From Taibaiella sp. (GTDB taxonomy: Bacteria > Bacteroidota > Bacteroidia > Chitinophagales > Chitinophagaceae), in the NCBI GenBank assembly GCA_019638495.1, contig JAHBTQ010000001.1:1178001-1242000 (forward strand): a stretch of 64,000 nt of DNA. Direction: 5' to 3'. Under the pieces are notes generated by a model, which saw only the letters and a list, made by a program, of their open reading frames with translations, made no database searches and was not told the DNA's origin. Positions within the stretch are counted from its first letter, which is position 1; each line of letters begins with the position of its first letter. Below, piece by piece: positions 26,857 to 36,455 of the stretch. Position numbers and translations under genes: made by a program.

Positions 26857-27558
26857 TCAGGTGTCTTTGAGTATGTAGCCCATGCCTATCACCGTGTGAA
26901 TGAGTTTAGGCTCGTATTCCTTGTCTATCTTCTTACGCAGGTAGTTCACATATACGTCTACCACGTTAGTGGCCATGTTGAAATCTACACCCCACACATT
27001 TTCCAGCAGGTCCATTCGGGAAATTACTTTCCGCGGATTTTTCAGAAAATACTCCAGCATTCGGTATTCAGTAGATGTAAGGCTCACTTCATTTCCCGCA
27101 CGTGTCACCAGCCTTGCTTCCAGGTCCAGTTCCAGGTCGGCCATGCGCAGTTTATTTTCTTCAGCAAAGCCGCCGGCAGTCCTGCGCATCAGCGCTTTTA
27201 TGCGCGCCATCAGCTCAGCTACCTTAAACGGTTTCACCAGGTAGTCATCAGCACCAGCATCCAGCCCGGCTACTATGTTCTCTGTGCTGCCCAGGGCAGT
27301 CAGTAACAGCACCGGTTTATGATCTTTAGATTTCCGCAATGTGCGGCACAGCTCCAGCCCGTTCATCCCCGGTAGCATGATGTCGAAGATGTACAGGTCA
27401 TACGTATGGCTCAACGCCATTTGCAGCGCAGTATTGCCGTCCGGCGCAATGCTTACCGCATTGCCGGTTTCACCAAGGACTTTTGAGATTACGTTGGCAA
27501 TAGCCGGTTCATCCTCGGCTAATAATATGTTCAGGTTCAGCTTCTGGCGTAAAGGCAC
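26857..27558 (-). CDS. OmpR-family response regulator
   Basis: A 233-aa two-domain regulator. The receiver has acidic residues at 15-17, the phospho-accepting Asp59 (FDIMLPG), Thr in LLTALG and Lys109 (YLVKPF). The C-terminal winged helix (SLTSTEYRMLEYFLKNP ... VDVYVNYLRKKI) is of the OmpR/PhoB type, binding DNA as a dimer. It is the partner of the kinase immediately downstream (4-nt gap) and begins 4 nt after galE. Target genes cannot be read from the window. Confidence 0.94.
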   Translation of the reverse strand: MPLRQKLNLNILLAEDEPAIANVISKVLGETGNAVSIAPDGNTALQMALSHTYDLYIFDIMLPGMNGLELCRTLRKSKDHKPVLLLTALGSTENIVAGLDAGADDYLVKPFKVAELMARIKALMRRTAGGFAEENKLRMADLELDLEARLVTRAGNEVSLTSTEYRMLEYFLKNPRKVISRMDLLENVWGVDFNMATNVVDVYVNYLRKKIDKEYEPKLIHTVIGMGYILKDT

Positions 27559-27562
27559 ATCA

Positions 27563-28627
27563 TTAGTTGTTGGTGGTCGTCGATTCCGCGGCGCTGGCGT
27601 TGGTTTTCTTCATTTCGGCTACGGCCTGTTCCCAGCGCCATGCTGTGTCCATCATCGCGTCCAGGTCATATTTTGTTTCCCATTCCAGCAGGGTGCGTGC
27701 GCTGTTGTTGTTGGCATATACCTGTATCACATCACCTTCCCTGCGCGGGCCTATTCTGTAGTTCAGCTTCAGCCCGGATACCCGCTCAAATGCGGTTGCC
27801 AGTTCCAGAACGGTAACGCCATTACCGGTGCCAAGGTTAAAAACCTCGCAGTTCGATTTGTTTCTGTCGTCAATGATATACTGTAAGGCGCGTGTGTGTG
27901 CGTTGGCAATATCCATTACGTGTATGTAGTCGCGCACGCACGACCCATCGCGCGTATCGTAGTCATTGCCAAACACTACCATTTCCTTGCGTTTGCCTAT
28001 CGCGGTTTGGGTTATCACCGGCACCACACTTTCAGACAGGTCCTGGAACTCGCCTATAAGTGCCGACGGGTGAGCCCCCACCGGGTTAAAGTAGCGAAGC
28101 AGGATGGTGTTGAAGTCTTTGTGGATGTTTGTGAAGTCACGACAGATAGCCTCGCCCATTTGTTTGGTACGTGCGTATGGAGATTCCGGCTCAGCCAATG
28201 GCGCGGTTTCTGACACCGGCAACTCGGTCGTATTACCATATACCGAGCAGGAAGAAGAAAAGACGAAGTTGTCCACGTCAAAATCTTCTGCGCATTGCAG
28301 TATGTTCAGCAGTGAGTTTATGTTGTTCCTGAAGTACATCAGTGGTTCGCTTACCGACTCCGGCACGGACTTAAATGCAGCAAAGTGGATGATGCCAACT
28401 ATGTCAGGGTTTTCCAGGAAAATAGCCTCGGTATCGTCGAGGTCGCAAAGGTCCACCTTGTAGTTCTTCACCTTTACCCCGGTTATCTTTTCTATCCCCT
28501 CCAGCATTTTCAGGGAACCTTTAGACAGGTTGTCAACCGATATCACTTCAAAGCCGTTCTGTATGAGGTCTACTATTGTGTGTCCTCCTATATACCCGCA
28601 TCCGCCGGTCACTAATATCTTATTCAT
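27563..28627 (-). CDS. galE: UDP-glucose 4-epimerase GalE
   Basis: A 354-aa short-chain dehydrogenase-fold epimerase interconverting UDP-glucose and UDP-galactose. It has the NAD-binding TGGCGYIGGHT (residues 7-17), SSSCSVYG with the catalytic Ser region (124-131), Tyr151 and Lys155 of the YxxxK motif, and the GalE-type HFAAFKSVPESV and GDGSCVRDYIHV segments. It leads a three-gene minus-strand set with a two-component system, spacers of 4 nt each. A TAnnTTTG element lies 63 nt upstream, giving the operon an untranslated leader of about 60 nt. Confidence 0.95.
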   Translation of the reverse strand: MNKILVTGGCGYIGGHTIVDLIQNGFEVISVDNLSKGSLKMLEGIEKITGVKVKNYKVDLCDLDDTEAIFLENPDIVGIIHFAAFKSVPESVSEPLMYFRNNINSLLNILQCAEDFDVDNFVFSSSCSVYGNTTELPVSETAPLAEPESPYARTKQMGEAICRDFTNIHKDFNTILLRYFNPVGAHPSALIGEFQDLSESVVPVITQTAIGKRKEMVVFGNDYDTRDGSCVRDYIHVMDIANAHTRALQYIIDDRNKSNCEVFNLGTGNGVTVLELATAFERVSGLKLNYRIGPRREGDVIQVYANNNSARTLLEWETKYDLDAMMDTAWRWEQAVAEMKKTNASAAESTTTNN

Positions 28628-28690
28628 GTTTTCTGGATTTTGTTTGTTGCCACTTTCGATAGGACCGGTACAGGCGCTGTACCTCTATTG

Positions 28691-28698
28691 CAAATATA
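28691..28698 (-). promoter_or_regulatory. TAnnTTTG promoter element of the galE operon
   Basis: Minus-strand TATATTTG, a full -7 match, 63 nt before the galE ATG. No clear -33 element. Confidence 0.45.
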
Positions 28699-28852
28699 TG
28701 GGAGACAGTGATACAGCCCGCTGATTTTCCTCCTGGATATCATTGAAATGAGGTGCCTACATAGGCAGAAGGAAGATATATCTGCGCTCCTGTTTTTTTT
28801 AGTTCTATTGCATTATTTTTACTCATTAGACATTGGTTTTCCGGTACGGGGA

Positions 28853-29014
28853 ATGATAGTAAGAAGCTTGTTATACATCATCGCAGTGATCCTATTCGTA
28901 GGGTGGGGAATAGGCTATTTCCTCTGGCGTCCCGGGCCCATGATTCATATCATGGTGCTACTGGCACTGGTATTCTTCATTCTGGGCCTTTCCCGCAAGC
29001 AAGGAATTCGATAG
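28853..29014 (+). CDS. Small membrane protein, Lmo0937-like
   Basis: A 53-aa protein with two hydrophobic helices split by a short GYFLWRPGPM turn, ending in basic residues (SRKQGIR). This layout, with an AVIL...WGIGYF first helix and IHI start of the second, is that of the small Lmo0937/DUF5670 membrane proteins of unknown function. I start at the ATG at 28853 because relatives begin there; a longer frame from 28748 would add an atypical extra hydrophobic stretch. Confidence 0.65.
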   Translation: MIVRSLLYIIAVILFVGWGIGYFLWRPGPMIHIMVLLALVFFILGLSRKQGIR

Positions 29015-29035
29015 CCTGCGCTACATCTTCCCGAG

Positions 29036-29044
29036 TTATCCACA
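29036..29044 (+). promoter_or_regulatory. Perfect DnaA box upstream of dnaN
   Basis: TTATCCACA, an exact match to the DnaA-box consensus TTATnCACA, 65 nt before the dnaN ATG and 37 nt before its promoter element. DnaA may regulate dnaN here, or the box may be part of a larger DnaA-binding region; only one perfect copy was seen. Confidence 0.6.
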
Positions 29045-29081
29045 ATAGGTTGAGCGCCTGTAATTTTGGTGCTAATTAAAA

Positions 29082-29089
29082 TATCTTTG
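29082..29089 (+). promoter_or_regulatory. TAnnTTTG promoter element of dnaN
   Basis: TATCTTTG, a full match, ending 20 nt before the ATG at 29110. Confidence 0.5.
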
Positions 29090-29109
29090 TTGCAAATTGA
29101 CTGTTACCC

Positions 29110-30231
29110 ATGCGCTTCATAGTTACATCATCGTCGCTGCTAAAGAATCTGCAGCAAATAGGCGGCATTATCAGTGCCAATAACGTGCTTTCTGTACTGG
29201 AAGATTTCCTGTTTGAGCTAAAAGGGAATACGCTCACCCTCACTGCCACCGACCTGGAAACCATGATGCGTGTGCAGATGCAGGTAAACGATGCTGAGGG
29301 TTCGGGCAGGATATGTATCCCTTCCAAGATCATTCTGGAATACCTGAAAAACCTCCCAGAGCAGCCGGTAACCTTTATTATCAGCGAAAAGGACCTGTCA
29401 ATAGACATGTCCAGCAATTCCGGTAAATACCGTATAGTGGGTGAAAAGGCTGACGATTTCCCGAAAGAGCCCGCACCAGGTGATACCACAGAGTTTACTA
29501 TGCCGTCTATAGCGCTCATAGAGTGCATCAACAAGACGCTGTTTGCCGTAAGCGGCGATACGCTTCGTCCGGCTATGACGGGTGTTTACTTTGAGATGGC
29601 TACAGATAGCATAGGATTCGTATCTACAGATGCGCATCGTCTTGTGCAGCTACGTCGCACGGACATTTCGTGCCCTGCTGCAGGCGGTTTTGTAGTGCCT
29701 AAAAAACCATTACAGCAGCTCAAGGCTACATTGCCTACAGACGAGTCCTCATTGAGGCTGGCCTACAATGCAAGCCACCTCTTCGTGAGCAGTGAACACA
29801 TCAGCCTAAGCTGTCGCCTCATAGATGCGCGCTTCCCTGATTACCGTGCGGTAATTCCGGTTGACAACCCATACAGGCTCACGATCAACCGTGCTGATTT
29901 TGCAAGTGCCCTGCGCCGTGTCAATATATTCGCTAACAAGACAACTAACCAGGTGCTGCTGGATATCAATGGCAACAGCCTTGCCATCAGTGCCCAGGAT
30001 ATCGACTTCTCTTACGAGGGTAAAGAAACGCTTACCTGCAACTATAGTGGTGAAGATATGAAAATTGCCTTCAACGCCAAGCTGATGGTGGAAATCGTGA
30101 ACAACCTGGATGGCGAGGAAGTGATGCTGGAACTGAGCACTCCATCGCGCGCAGGCATCTTCCGCGCCGGCGAAAAGCAGGAAAATGAAGATCTGCTGAT
30201 GCTGCTGATGCCGCTGATGGTGGGTGTGTAG
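29110..30231 (+). CDS. dnaN: DNA polymerase III beta subunit (sliding clamp)
   Basis: A 373-aa clamp that rings DNA as a dimer and tethers polymerase and repair enzymes. It has the three-domain clamp layout: N-terminal MRFIVTSSSLLKNLQQIGGII, LTLTATDLETMM in domain I, the TLRPAMTGVYFE and VSTDAHRLVQL segments in domain II, and the C-terminal LLMLLMPLMV that forms part of the partner-binding pocket. Not next to dnaA or recF in this window, as is common in Bacteroidota. Upstream are a perfect DnaA box and a TATCTTTG promoter element. Confidence 0.97.
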   Translation: MRFIVTSSSLLKNLQQIGGIISANNVLSVLEDFLFELKGNTLTLTATDLETMMRVQMQVNDAEGSGRICIPSKIILEYLKNLPEQPVTFIISEKDLSIDMSSNSGKYRIVGEKADDFPKEPAPGDTTEFTMPSIALIECINKTLFAVSGDTLRPAMTGVYFEMATDSIGFVSTDAHRLVQLRRTDISCPAAGGFVVPKKPLQQLKATLPTDESSLRLAYNASHLFVSSEHISLSCRLIDARFPDYRAVIPVDNPYRLTINRADFASALRRVNIFANKTTNQVLLDINGNSLAISAQDIDFSYEGKETLTCNYSGEDMKIAFNAKLMVEIVNNLDGEEVMLELSTPSRAGIFRAGEKQENEDLLMLLMPLMVGV

Positions 30232-30284
30232 TTTTCAAAAAGCAAATTTTCGTGTTTCTTTTCCTGTAAGGCTGTATCTCGAAG

Positions 30285-30443
30285 TTGAAGCGCTATGATA
30301 GTTTTCAGAAGTTGAAGGCTGCTCCTAAGGCAGCCTATGCTCTTAATAAGTTGCTTCAAATTGAGTATAAAGCACTCATAGAGGAACTAAGGGACGTGTT
30401 CTTGAAACAGAAAGCTGCCGGTAATGCGTCAAAGCACAAGTAA
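30285..30443 (+). CDS. Possible small lysine/alanine-rich protein or gene remnant
   Basis: An open frame without ATG downstream of dnaN. With the TTG at 30285 as start it gives 52 residues, helical and basic (KLKRYDSFQKLKAAPKAAYALNK ... ALIEELRDVFLKQKAAG when read in parts). The composition looks protein-like, but an in-frame TAA lies just upstream, there is no promoter match, and a 7-bp hairpin AGGCTGC/GCAGCCT (30316-30336) lies inside. It may be the tail of a decayed gene or a small RNA locus. Confidence 0.2.
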   Translation: MKRYDSFQKLKAAPKAAYALNKLLQIEYKALIEELRDVFLKQKAAGNASKHK

Positions 30444-30486
30444 CAGTTACTTGGAGCCTAGCTACTTATCACCCCATTTCCTTTTG

Positions 30487-30494
30487 TACATTTG
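30487..30494 (+). promoter_or_regulatory. TAnnTTTG promoter element of gldH
   Basis: TACATTTG, a full match, ending 19 nt before the ATG at 30514; it lies inside the longer open frame and so supports the shorter start. Confidence 0.5.
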
Positions 30495-30513
30495 CCCCAC
30501 AATTTCTCCCTGC

Positions 30514-30996
30514 ATGAAGAGAGTAGCGATAATGGTAGTTCTGTGCAGCCTTTTGGCGGCTTGTGGCCTTGCACCACAATACCAGGATACGCGCGCGGTG
30601 CCGGGCAATGCATGGGCCTACAATTTCAGACCGAAGTTTACGTTTGAGATCACAGACTCTACTGCCGTTTACCAGCCCTATTTTATCATCAGGCATACGG
30701 AAGCCTATCCTTATAATAATCTATGGATGTGGCTGTACATTAAAACGCCGGGTGATTCAACAGCAACAAAGGCTCGTATCAACATTACGCTGGCCGAGGC
30801 AAATGGGAAATGGCTGGGTCGCGGCATGAGTGAGATATACGAACAGCGTATGCCTATATCTCTGGGAGACTCTGTGAACCTGAGCAAGCCGGGTACATAC
30901 GAAGTAACCATGGAGCAGAATATGCGTATAAACCCATTGCCGGAAGTGCTGCATATAGGGCTTCGCGTTGAGAAGGCTACGGTACGGCAACATTAA
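30514..30996 (+). CDS. gldH: Gliding motility lipoprotein GldH
   Basis: A 160-aa lipoprotein with signal MKRVAIMVVLCSLLAAC (lipobox LAAC). The mature part has the GldH pattern: AWAYNFRPKFTFEITDS, a YFIIRHTEAYPYNNLWMWL strand pair, GDS...ARINITLAEANGKWLGRG and a closing INPLPEVLHIGLRVEK. GldH is needed for gliding and belongs to the set of Gld lipoproteins linked to the type IX secretion machine, consistent with the T9SS sorting domains elsewhere in the window. Start chosen at 30514 for the signal peptide and the upstream promoter element. Confidence 0.85.
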   Translation: MKRVAIMVVLCSLLAACGLAPQYQDTRAVPGNAWAYNFRPKFTFEITDSTAVYQPYFIIRHTEAYPYNNLWMWLYIKTPGDSTATKARINITLAEANGKWLGRGMSEIYEQRMPISLGDSVNLSKPGTYEVTMEQNMRINPLPEVLHIGLRVEKATVRQH

Positions 30997-31074
30997 TCAG
31001 GTAACCGGTTAATAGGGTAAAAAGTTAGCCCTTTAACGCTTTAACCCTTTAACCACTTAACAGGTTCACAAATA

Positions 31075-31833
31075 ATGCAGTTACCCCAGGGTAAGAAAAT
31101 ATATTTCGCGTCCGATTTTCACTTCGGAATTCCTGACCACGCTACCAGTGTGGAGCGGGAGAAGCGACTGTGCCGTTGGCTAGATGAGATAAAGGCTGAT
31201 GCCCATCACCTATACCTGGTTGGAGACCTTTTCGATACCTGGTTTGAGTATAAGAATGTTGTTCCCCGCGGTTATATACGTTTTCTGGGCAAGCTGGCTG
31301 AGCTGCGTGATGGCGGGCTTCCTATAGATGTATTCACAGGAAATCATGACCTCTGGATGCGCGACTATTTTCAGACAGAGTTAGGTATTCCGGTGCATCA
31401 TGGTCCGATAACGCCCGTCGTTAATGGAAAAAAGTTCTTCATAGCCCATGGCGATGGCCTTGGCCCCGGAGATACCGGCTATAAAGTGCTGAAGGCAGTG
31501 CTGCGGAACCCGCTTTCTCAATGGCTCTATCGCCGCATCCATCCCGATACCGGTGTTGGCATTGCAAGCTGGTTCAGCCGGCTGGGCCCTAAGCATGCCG
31601 ATAGTCCGGTTAAGGTGTTTCAGGGGGCGGAAAAGGAAATGCTGGTTCAGTTTTGCCTCGACACGCTGAATAAGGAGCATTTCGACTACTTCATCTTTGG
31701 CCACCGTCATCTTGCATTAGAATTCCCACTTCCCCAGGATAGTTTGTACGTCAACCTCGGTGACTGGATCAGGTATGATAGCTATGCCGTGTTCGACGGC
31801 ACCTCGCTAAAGCTTAAGTACTACAATAAGTAG
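31075..31833 (+). CDS. lpxH: UDP-2,3-diacylglucosamine diphosphatase (LpxH-type)
   Basis: A 252-aa metallophosphoesterase hydrolysing UDP-2,3-diacylglucosamine to lipid X and UMP, the fourth step of lipid A synthesis. Metal ligands are in place: Asp14 and His16 (SDFHFG), GDLFD (50-54), GNHD (89-92), His125 in AHGDG and GHRH near 218. The length and the RGYIRFLGKLAEL helix fit LpxH/LpxH2. The assignment within the metallophosphatases is by overall pattern. A string of TTAACCC-type repeats fills the 78-nt gap upstream. Both stop codons of this and the convergent beta-lactamase gene lie in one small hairpin (31828-31843). Confidence 0.87.
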   Translation: MQLPQGKKIYFASDFHFGIPDHATSVEREKRLCRWLDEIKADAHHLYLVGDLFDTWFEYKNVVPRGYIRFLGKLAELRDGGLPIDVFTGNHDLWMRDYFQTELGIPVHHGPITPVVNGKKFFIAHGDGLGPGDTGYKVLKAVLRNPLSQWLYRRIHPDTGVGIASWFSRLGPKHADSPVKVFQGAEKEMLVQFCLDTLNKEHFDYFIFGHRHLALEFPLPQDSLYVNLGDWIRYDSYAVFDGTSLKLKYYNK

Positions 31834-31837
31834 TCTG

Positions 31838-32710
31838 CTACTTTGGCATTGCGCCATATTCCTTCAGAATGTCTTTCAGTACCTCTATGCGTGTACCAAA
31901 CCAGTTGCCCGCAGTATCGGAAACCGGGATATCGAAGTTCTGAGCAAAGAAATAAGGGTAGTTACGCTCGTCTATCTTGTTCATAGAGCCCTTCATTTCT
32001 TTTATGTGTTCTACGCGCTCTATGAAGCCTACTACCCAGTAAACATACTTATCGCCGCTCTTTCCGGTACCCGTCTTGTAGTAGAGTTTATAACCGGGAG
32101 TGGTCTCCTGCAGCATCAGGTCCTTTACTATGCGCTGGCTGCGCTCAGACACAGGCAGTTCAGCAAAATACAGGCGTTTCACAAAGCCTACTTGCTCATC
32201 TGCAGATATCTGAAGAGAGTCGTTAAGCCAGAACATATCCGTGCTGCCCCCCATGTTATGGTTGCCGTACTGAATGGTGTCCAGGAAATGCTGCATACGC
32301 TGTGCGCCAATGCGGCGGGCTATCTCCTGGTAATACCATACGCAGCTACCTTTAAAGGCCTCCTGCATGGTAAGGTCTTTGTCGCACTCCGGGCGGCTTT
32401 TATTGGTAGTGTCCCATTTAATAAGCAGGCGCTCATCTGGTGCTACAGCAGTTTCCAGTGCTACAAGCGAGTTGAATATCTTGAAGGTTGATGCAGGCAA
32501 CATCCTTTGCAGGCAGCGCTCTTTATTAAAGTAGTGGATCGCTTCATGGTTGTTATCGCGCAGAATGAAGCAGGCATTTTTGATATTGTGCTGCTCAAAG
32601 GAGGTGCCCCATTCTTTGTGTTCTATGATGCGCGTGTCCCTGCATGAAGCAAACGCAATAGCTAATATCCCAACTAATAATACTCTTGATCGCATATGGT
32701 CTGTCGTCAC
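31838..32710 (-). CDS. Class D beta-lactamase (OXA-like) lipoprotein
   Basis: A 290-aa serine beta-lactamase-fold protein with every class D marker: Ser74-Thr-Phe-Lys77 (catalytic serine and the lysine that is carboxylated in OXA enzymes), Ser122-Cys-Val124, Tyr148-Gly-Asn150, Trp161-Leu and Lys212-Thr-Gly. Class D enzymes hydrolyse penicillins and sometimes carbapenems; the related BlaR sensors have a long membrane domain that is absent here. The signal ends in a FASC lipobox, so it is probably membrane-anchored. An ATG at 32695 is an equally good start. It begins 8 nt after pyrG and is probably cotranscribed with it. No insertion sequences are adjacent, so it looks intrinsic. Confidence 0.88.
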   Translation of the reverse strand: MTTDHMRSRVLLVGILAIAFASCRDTRIIEHKEWGTSFEQHNIKNACFILRDNNHEAIHYFNKERCLQRMLPASTFKIFNSLVALETAVAPDERLLIKWDTTNKSRPECDKDLTMQEAFKGSCVWYYQEIARRIGAQRMQHFLDTIQYGNHNMGGSTDMFWLNDSLQISADEQVGFVKRLYFAELPVSERSQRIVKDLMLQETTPGYKLYYKTGTGKSGDKYVYWVVGFIERVEHIKEMKGSMNKIDERNYPYFFAQNFDIPVSDTAGNWFGTRIEVLKDILKEYGAMPK

Positions 32711-32718
32711 GTTTGTTG

Positions 32719-34401
<1,683 letters not shown>

Positions 34402-34438
34402 TTAAAATAAAAATGGGGAAATAACTGTAGCGGTCGTA

Positions 34439-34470
34439 CAAAGGTACAATCGTTGGGCGGATATTTCAAA
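34439..34470 (-). promoter_or_regulatory. Full Bacteroidota promoter of pyrG
   Basis: On the minus strand TTTG (34470-34467), 20 nt, then TACCTTTG (34446-34439). Both elements and the spacing fit the consensus. The leader to the pyrG ATG is about 70 nt. Confidence 0.65.
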
Positions 34471-34501
34471 AATCAGGTGGCCAATCGAATTCCGAATTAG
34501 T

Positions 34502-34975
34502 TCAGAGTGCCTCTTTCACAGCCTTCTCCACCTCCCGCTCCGTCACCTGGCCTTCTATAAACTTTTTATATCCCTTGCCGGGGTGGATGATGAGTGTTGC
34601 AGGTATAGAACCCTCCCACGATTTGTCCACTTTGGGTACAAAATCATTTGGATTGGTGTCAGAAAGCCATACTACATGGGGAAGAATCTTCTTTCTTTCC
34701 AGGAAGGTGGCCAGTTTTAAGGGATAGTCTTCCTTGAAGTCCAGGCTCACCAATAGCACCTTTACCGGTTGTCCTTCGTATTCCTTGTATAATTTATTGA
34801 AAACCGGCAGTTCCTGAACACAAGGCACACACCATGTGGCCCAGAAGTTTACGATATACAAGGTGTCTTTAGATGCATTTGACTTGATGATCTGGTCGAT
34901 ACCCATGGCAGGTATTCGCTGGGAATATACGGGCAGTGTAAATATTATCCCCATTGAAAGTAGCAGACTCCTCAT
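34502..34975 (-). CDS. TlpA-like thiol-disulfide oxidoreductase
   Basis: A 157-aa exported thioredoxin-fold protein. The signal peptide ends near PVYSQ; the redox motif is WATWCVPC with Cys49 and Cys52, and the cis-Pro loop is in GSIPATLII. Such proteins reduce or isomerise disulfides in the periplasm, for example during cytochrome c maturation. It starts 4 nt after the envC-like gene and is probably its operon partner; no biochemical link is evident. Confidence 0.88.
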   Translation of the reverse strand: MRSLLLSMGIIFTLPVYSQRIPAMGIDQIIKSNASKDTLYIVNFWATWCVPCVQELPVFNKLYKEYEGQPVKVLLVSLDFKEDYPLKLATFLERKKILPHVVWLSDTNPNDFVPKVDKSWEGSIPATLIIHPGKGYKKFIEGQVTEREVEKAVKEAL

Positions 34976-34979
34976 AAGC

Positions 34980-36302
34980 TTAGTGCATTTTCATCAACCA
35001 CTGTTCGGGATTCATCTTGCTATTTCCCTTCTTACCATCAAAGCGCCAAATCTGGAAGTTCACAACCGGTAGATCTTCTTCATTAATGCCTACGGTGCCC
35101 AAGTTTTGTCTTGGGCTGACAGCATCACCCACCTTCACATTTACAGACGCGAGTCCGTTATAGATGGTGAAGTAGTTGCCGTGTTTTATCATTATTGTAC
35201 GGTTGTCGCTTCCTGCCACTGAGAACACGTTGGTTACTTCTCCACCAAATACCGCGCGTATTTTTGAATGCTGATCGGTTTGGATGGTAACCCCCGAGTT
35301 TTCCACCATTACTTGTGGTGCCAACGGGTGAGGGTGCGTGCCAAAGTGATCTATTACATATCCTTTTTCCACCGGCCACAGCATTTTGCCGCGATTCCCC
35401 TCAAAACTGTTCGAAAGCTCTTCTGCCTCCGGAGTCATATAAAGTTCTACATCCGATCTTTCTTTCGCCTCGGTCTTTACGTTATTGACCGCTACGCCGG
35501 GCGAGGTGCCGGAACTCGTCTTGATATTTGATTTCCCGGGTGATTTTGTCTCTGCCGCTTTCGCTGCTTTTGCCATCTCACGCTCAATGAGGTCATTGAT
35601 GGCTTTGTTCACACGCGCGTTGATCTGCTTGTTTTTCTGAATGTCGGCCATCAGCTTACTTTCCTTGCTGCGCAGGTCTTGTACTACTTTGTTCGTCTGC
35701 TCAGTCTCCTGCTGCAATAACTTCTTCTGCTGCACTTCGGCATTCAGCACCTTGTCTTTTTCAGACTTCTCCTCGTTCAGTACGCCTATCTTCTGCGTGA
35801 GTTGGGTCTGCGTTTTGGCTATTTGCTCCACCTGGTAGCGCCTGAAGTCGCGGAAGCTCTTCAGGTATTTCATACGCCGGATGGCCTCATTAAAGTCTTT
35901 GGAAGAAAAGAGGAATGCCAACATATCATACGAACTACGGGAGGAATAGGCGTAACGTATGGACTGTGCGTACCTGATTTTTAGCTGTTCCAGCTTTTGT
36001 TTCAGCGTTTGTACCTCACGCGACGAAGTCCTGATAGTGCGGTCTATCTGGTTCATCTCCTGGTTGATGTTGCCAATTAGTCGCTGGCGGTCTGATAGCT
36101 TGTTTTGCAGCGCGCGTAGCTGGCCCATCGTGGCCTTTTTGTCACTTTTTATCGCTTCTAGTTGTCGCTCCGTCTCGGCAATAGCTTCCAGCAGTTCCTT
36201 ACGCTTTTTCATCAGCGTATCCTTCGAATATTGTACCTCTCGCTGCTGCGCGGTGGCAGACAACGAAAAGAGGACCATTAAGAACAAAAGGATACGGCGC
36301 AT
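34980..36302 (-). CDS. EnvC-like amidase activator with degenerate LytM domain
   Basis: A 440-aa periplasmic protein. A signal peptide (MRRILLFLMVLFSLSATAQ) is followed by long coiled coils (residues about 25-260) and a C-terminal LytM/M23 domain (about 320-440). The zinc-binding residues of active M23 peptidases are missing: the HxGxD site reads ENSGVTI and the HxH site reads VNFQIW. That is the state of EnvC, which activates cell-wall amidases at division without cutting itself. I start at 36302 instead of 36431 because of the signal peptide and a TAnnTTTG element just upstream. Confidence 0.85.
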   Translation of the reverse strand: MRRILLFLMVLFSLSATAQQREVQYSKDTLMKKRKELLEAIAETERQLEAIKSDKKATMGQLRALQNKLSDRQRLIGNINQEMNQIDRTIRTSSREVQTLKQKLEQLKIRYAQSIRYAYSSRSSYDMLAFLFSSKDFNEAIRRMKYLKSFRDFRRYQVEQIAKTQTQLTQKIGVLNEEKSEKDKVLNAEVQQKKLLQQETEQTNKVVQDLRSKESKLMADIQKNKQINARVNKAINDLIEREMAKAAKAAETKSPGKSNIKTSSGTSPGVAVNNVKTEAKERSDVELYMTPEAEELSNSFEGNRGKMLWPVEKGYVIDHFGTHPHPLAPQVMVENSGVTIQTDQHSKIRAVFGGEVTNVFSVAGSDNRTIMIKHGNYFTIYNGLASVNVKVGDAVSPRQNLGTVGINEEDLPVVNFQIWRFDGKKGNSKMNPEQWLMKMH

Positions 36303-36318
36303 AGGCGTGCAATGCGGG

Positions 36319-36326
36319 CAAAAATA
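36319..36326 (-). promoter_or_regulatory. TAnnTTTG promoter element of the envC-like gene
   Basis: Minus-strand TATTTTTG, a full match, 16 nt before the ATG at 36302. Confidence 0.45.
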
Positions 36327-36418
36327 ACCAAATATCGCCCCTAAGGCAGTTTTTTTAAACTTATTTACACGGAAATTAACGTCTTTTTTCTGCAGGGTTG
36401 GAAAGTGGGTTTTTTCAC

Positions 36419-36426
36419 GACCTTTG
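36419..36426 (+). promoter_or_regulatory. Probable -7 element of yicC
   Basis: GACCTTTG matches 7 of 8 positions of TAnnTTTG and ends 29 nt before the ATG at 36456. Confidence 0.35.
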
Positions 36427-36455
36427 CCCATCTGTTTTTATAAAAGACTTCTTCT

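Noticed and set aside
29030..29110. Replication origin at dnaN
   Set aside because: Only one perfect DnaA box, no cluster and no AT-rich unwinding region; dnaA is not adjacent.
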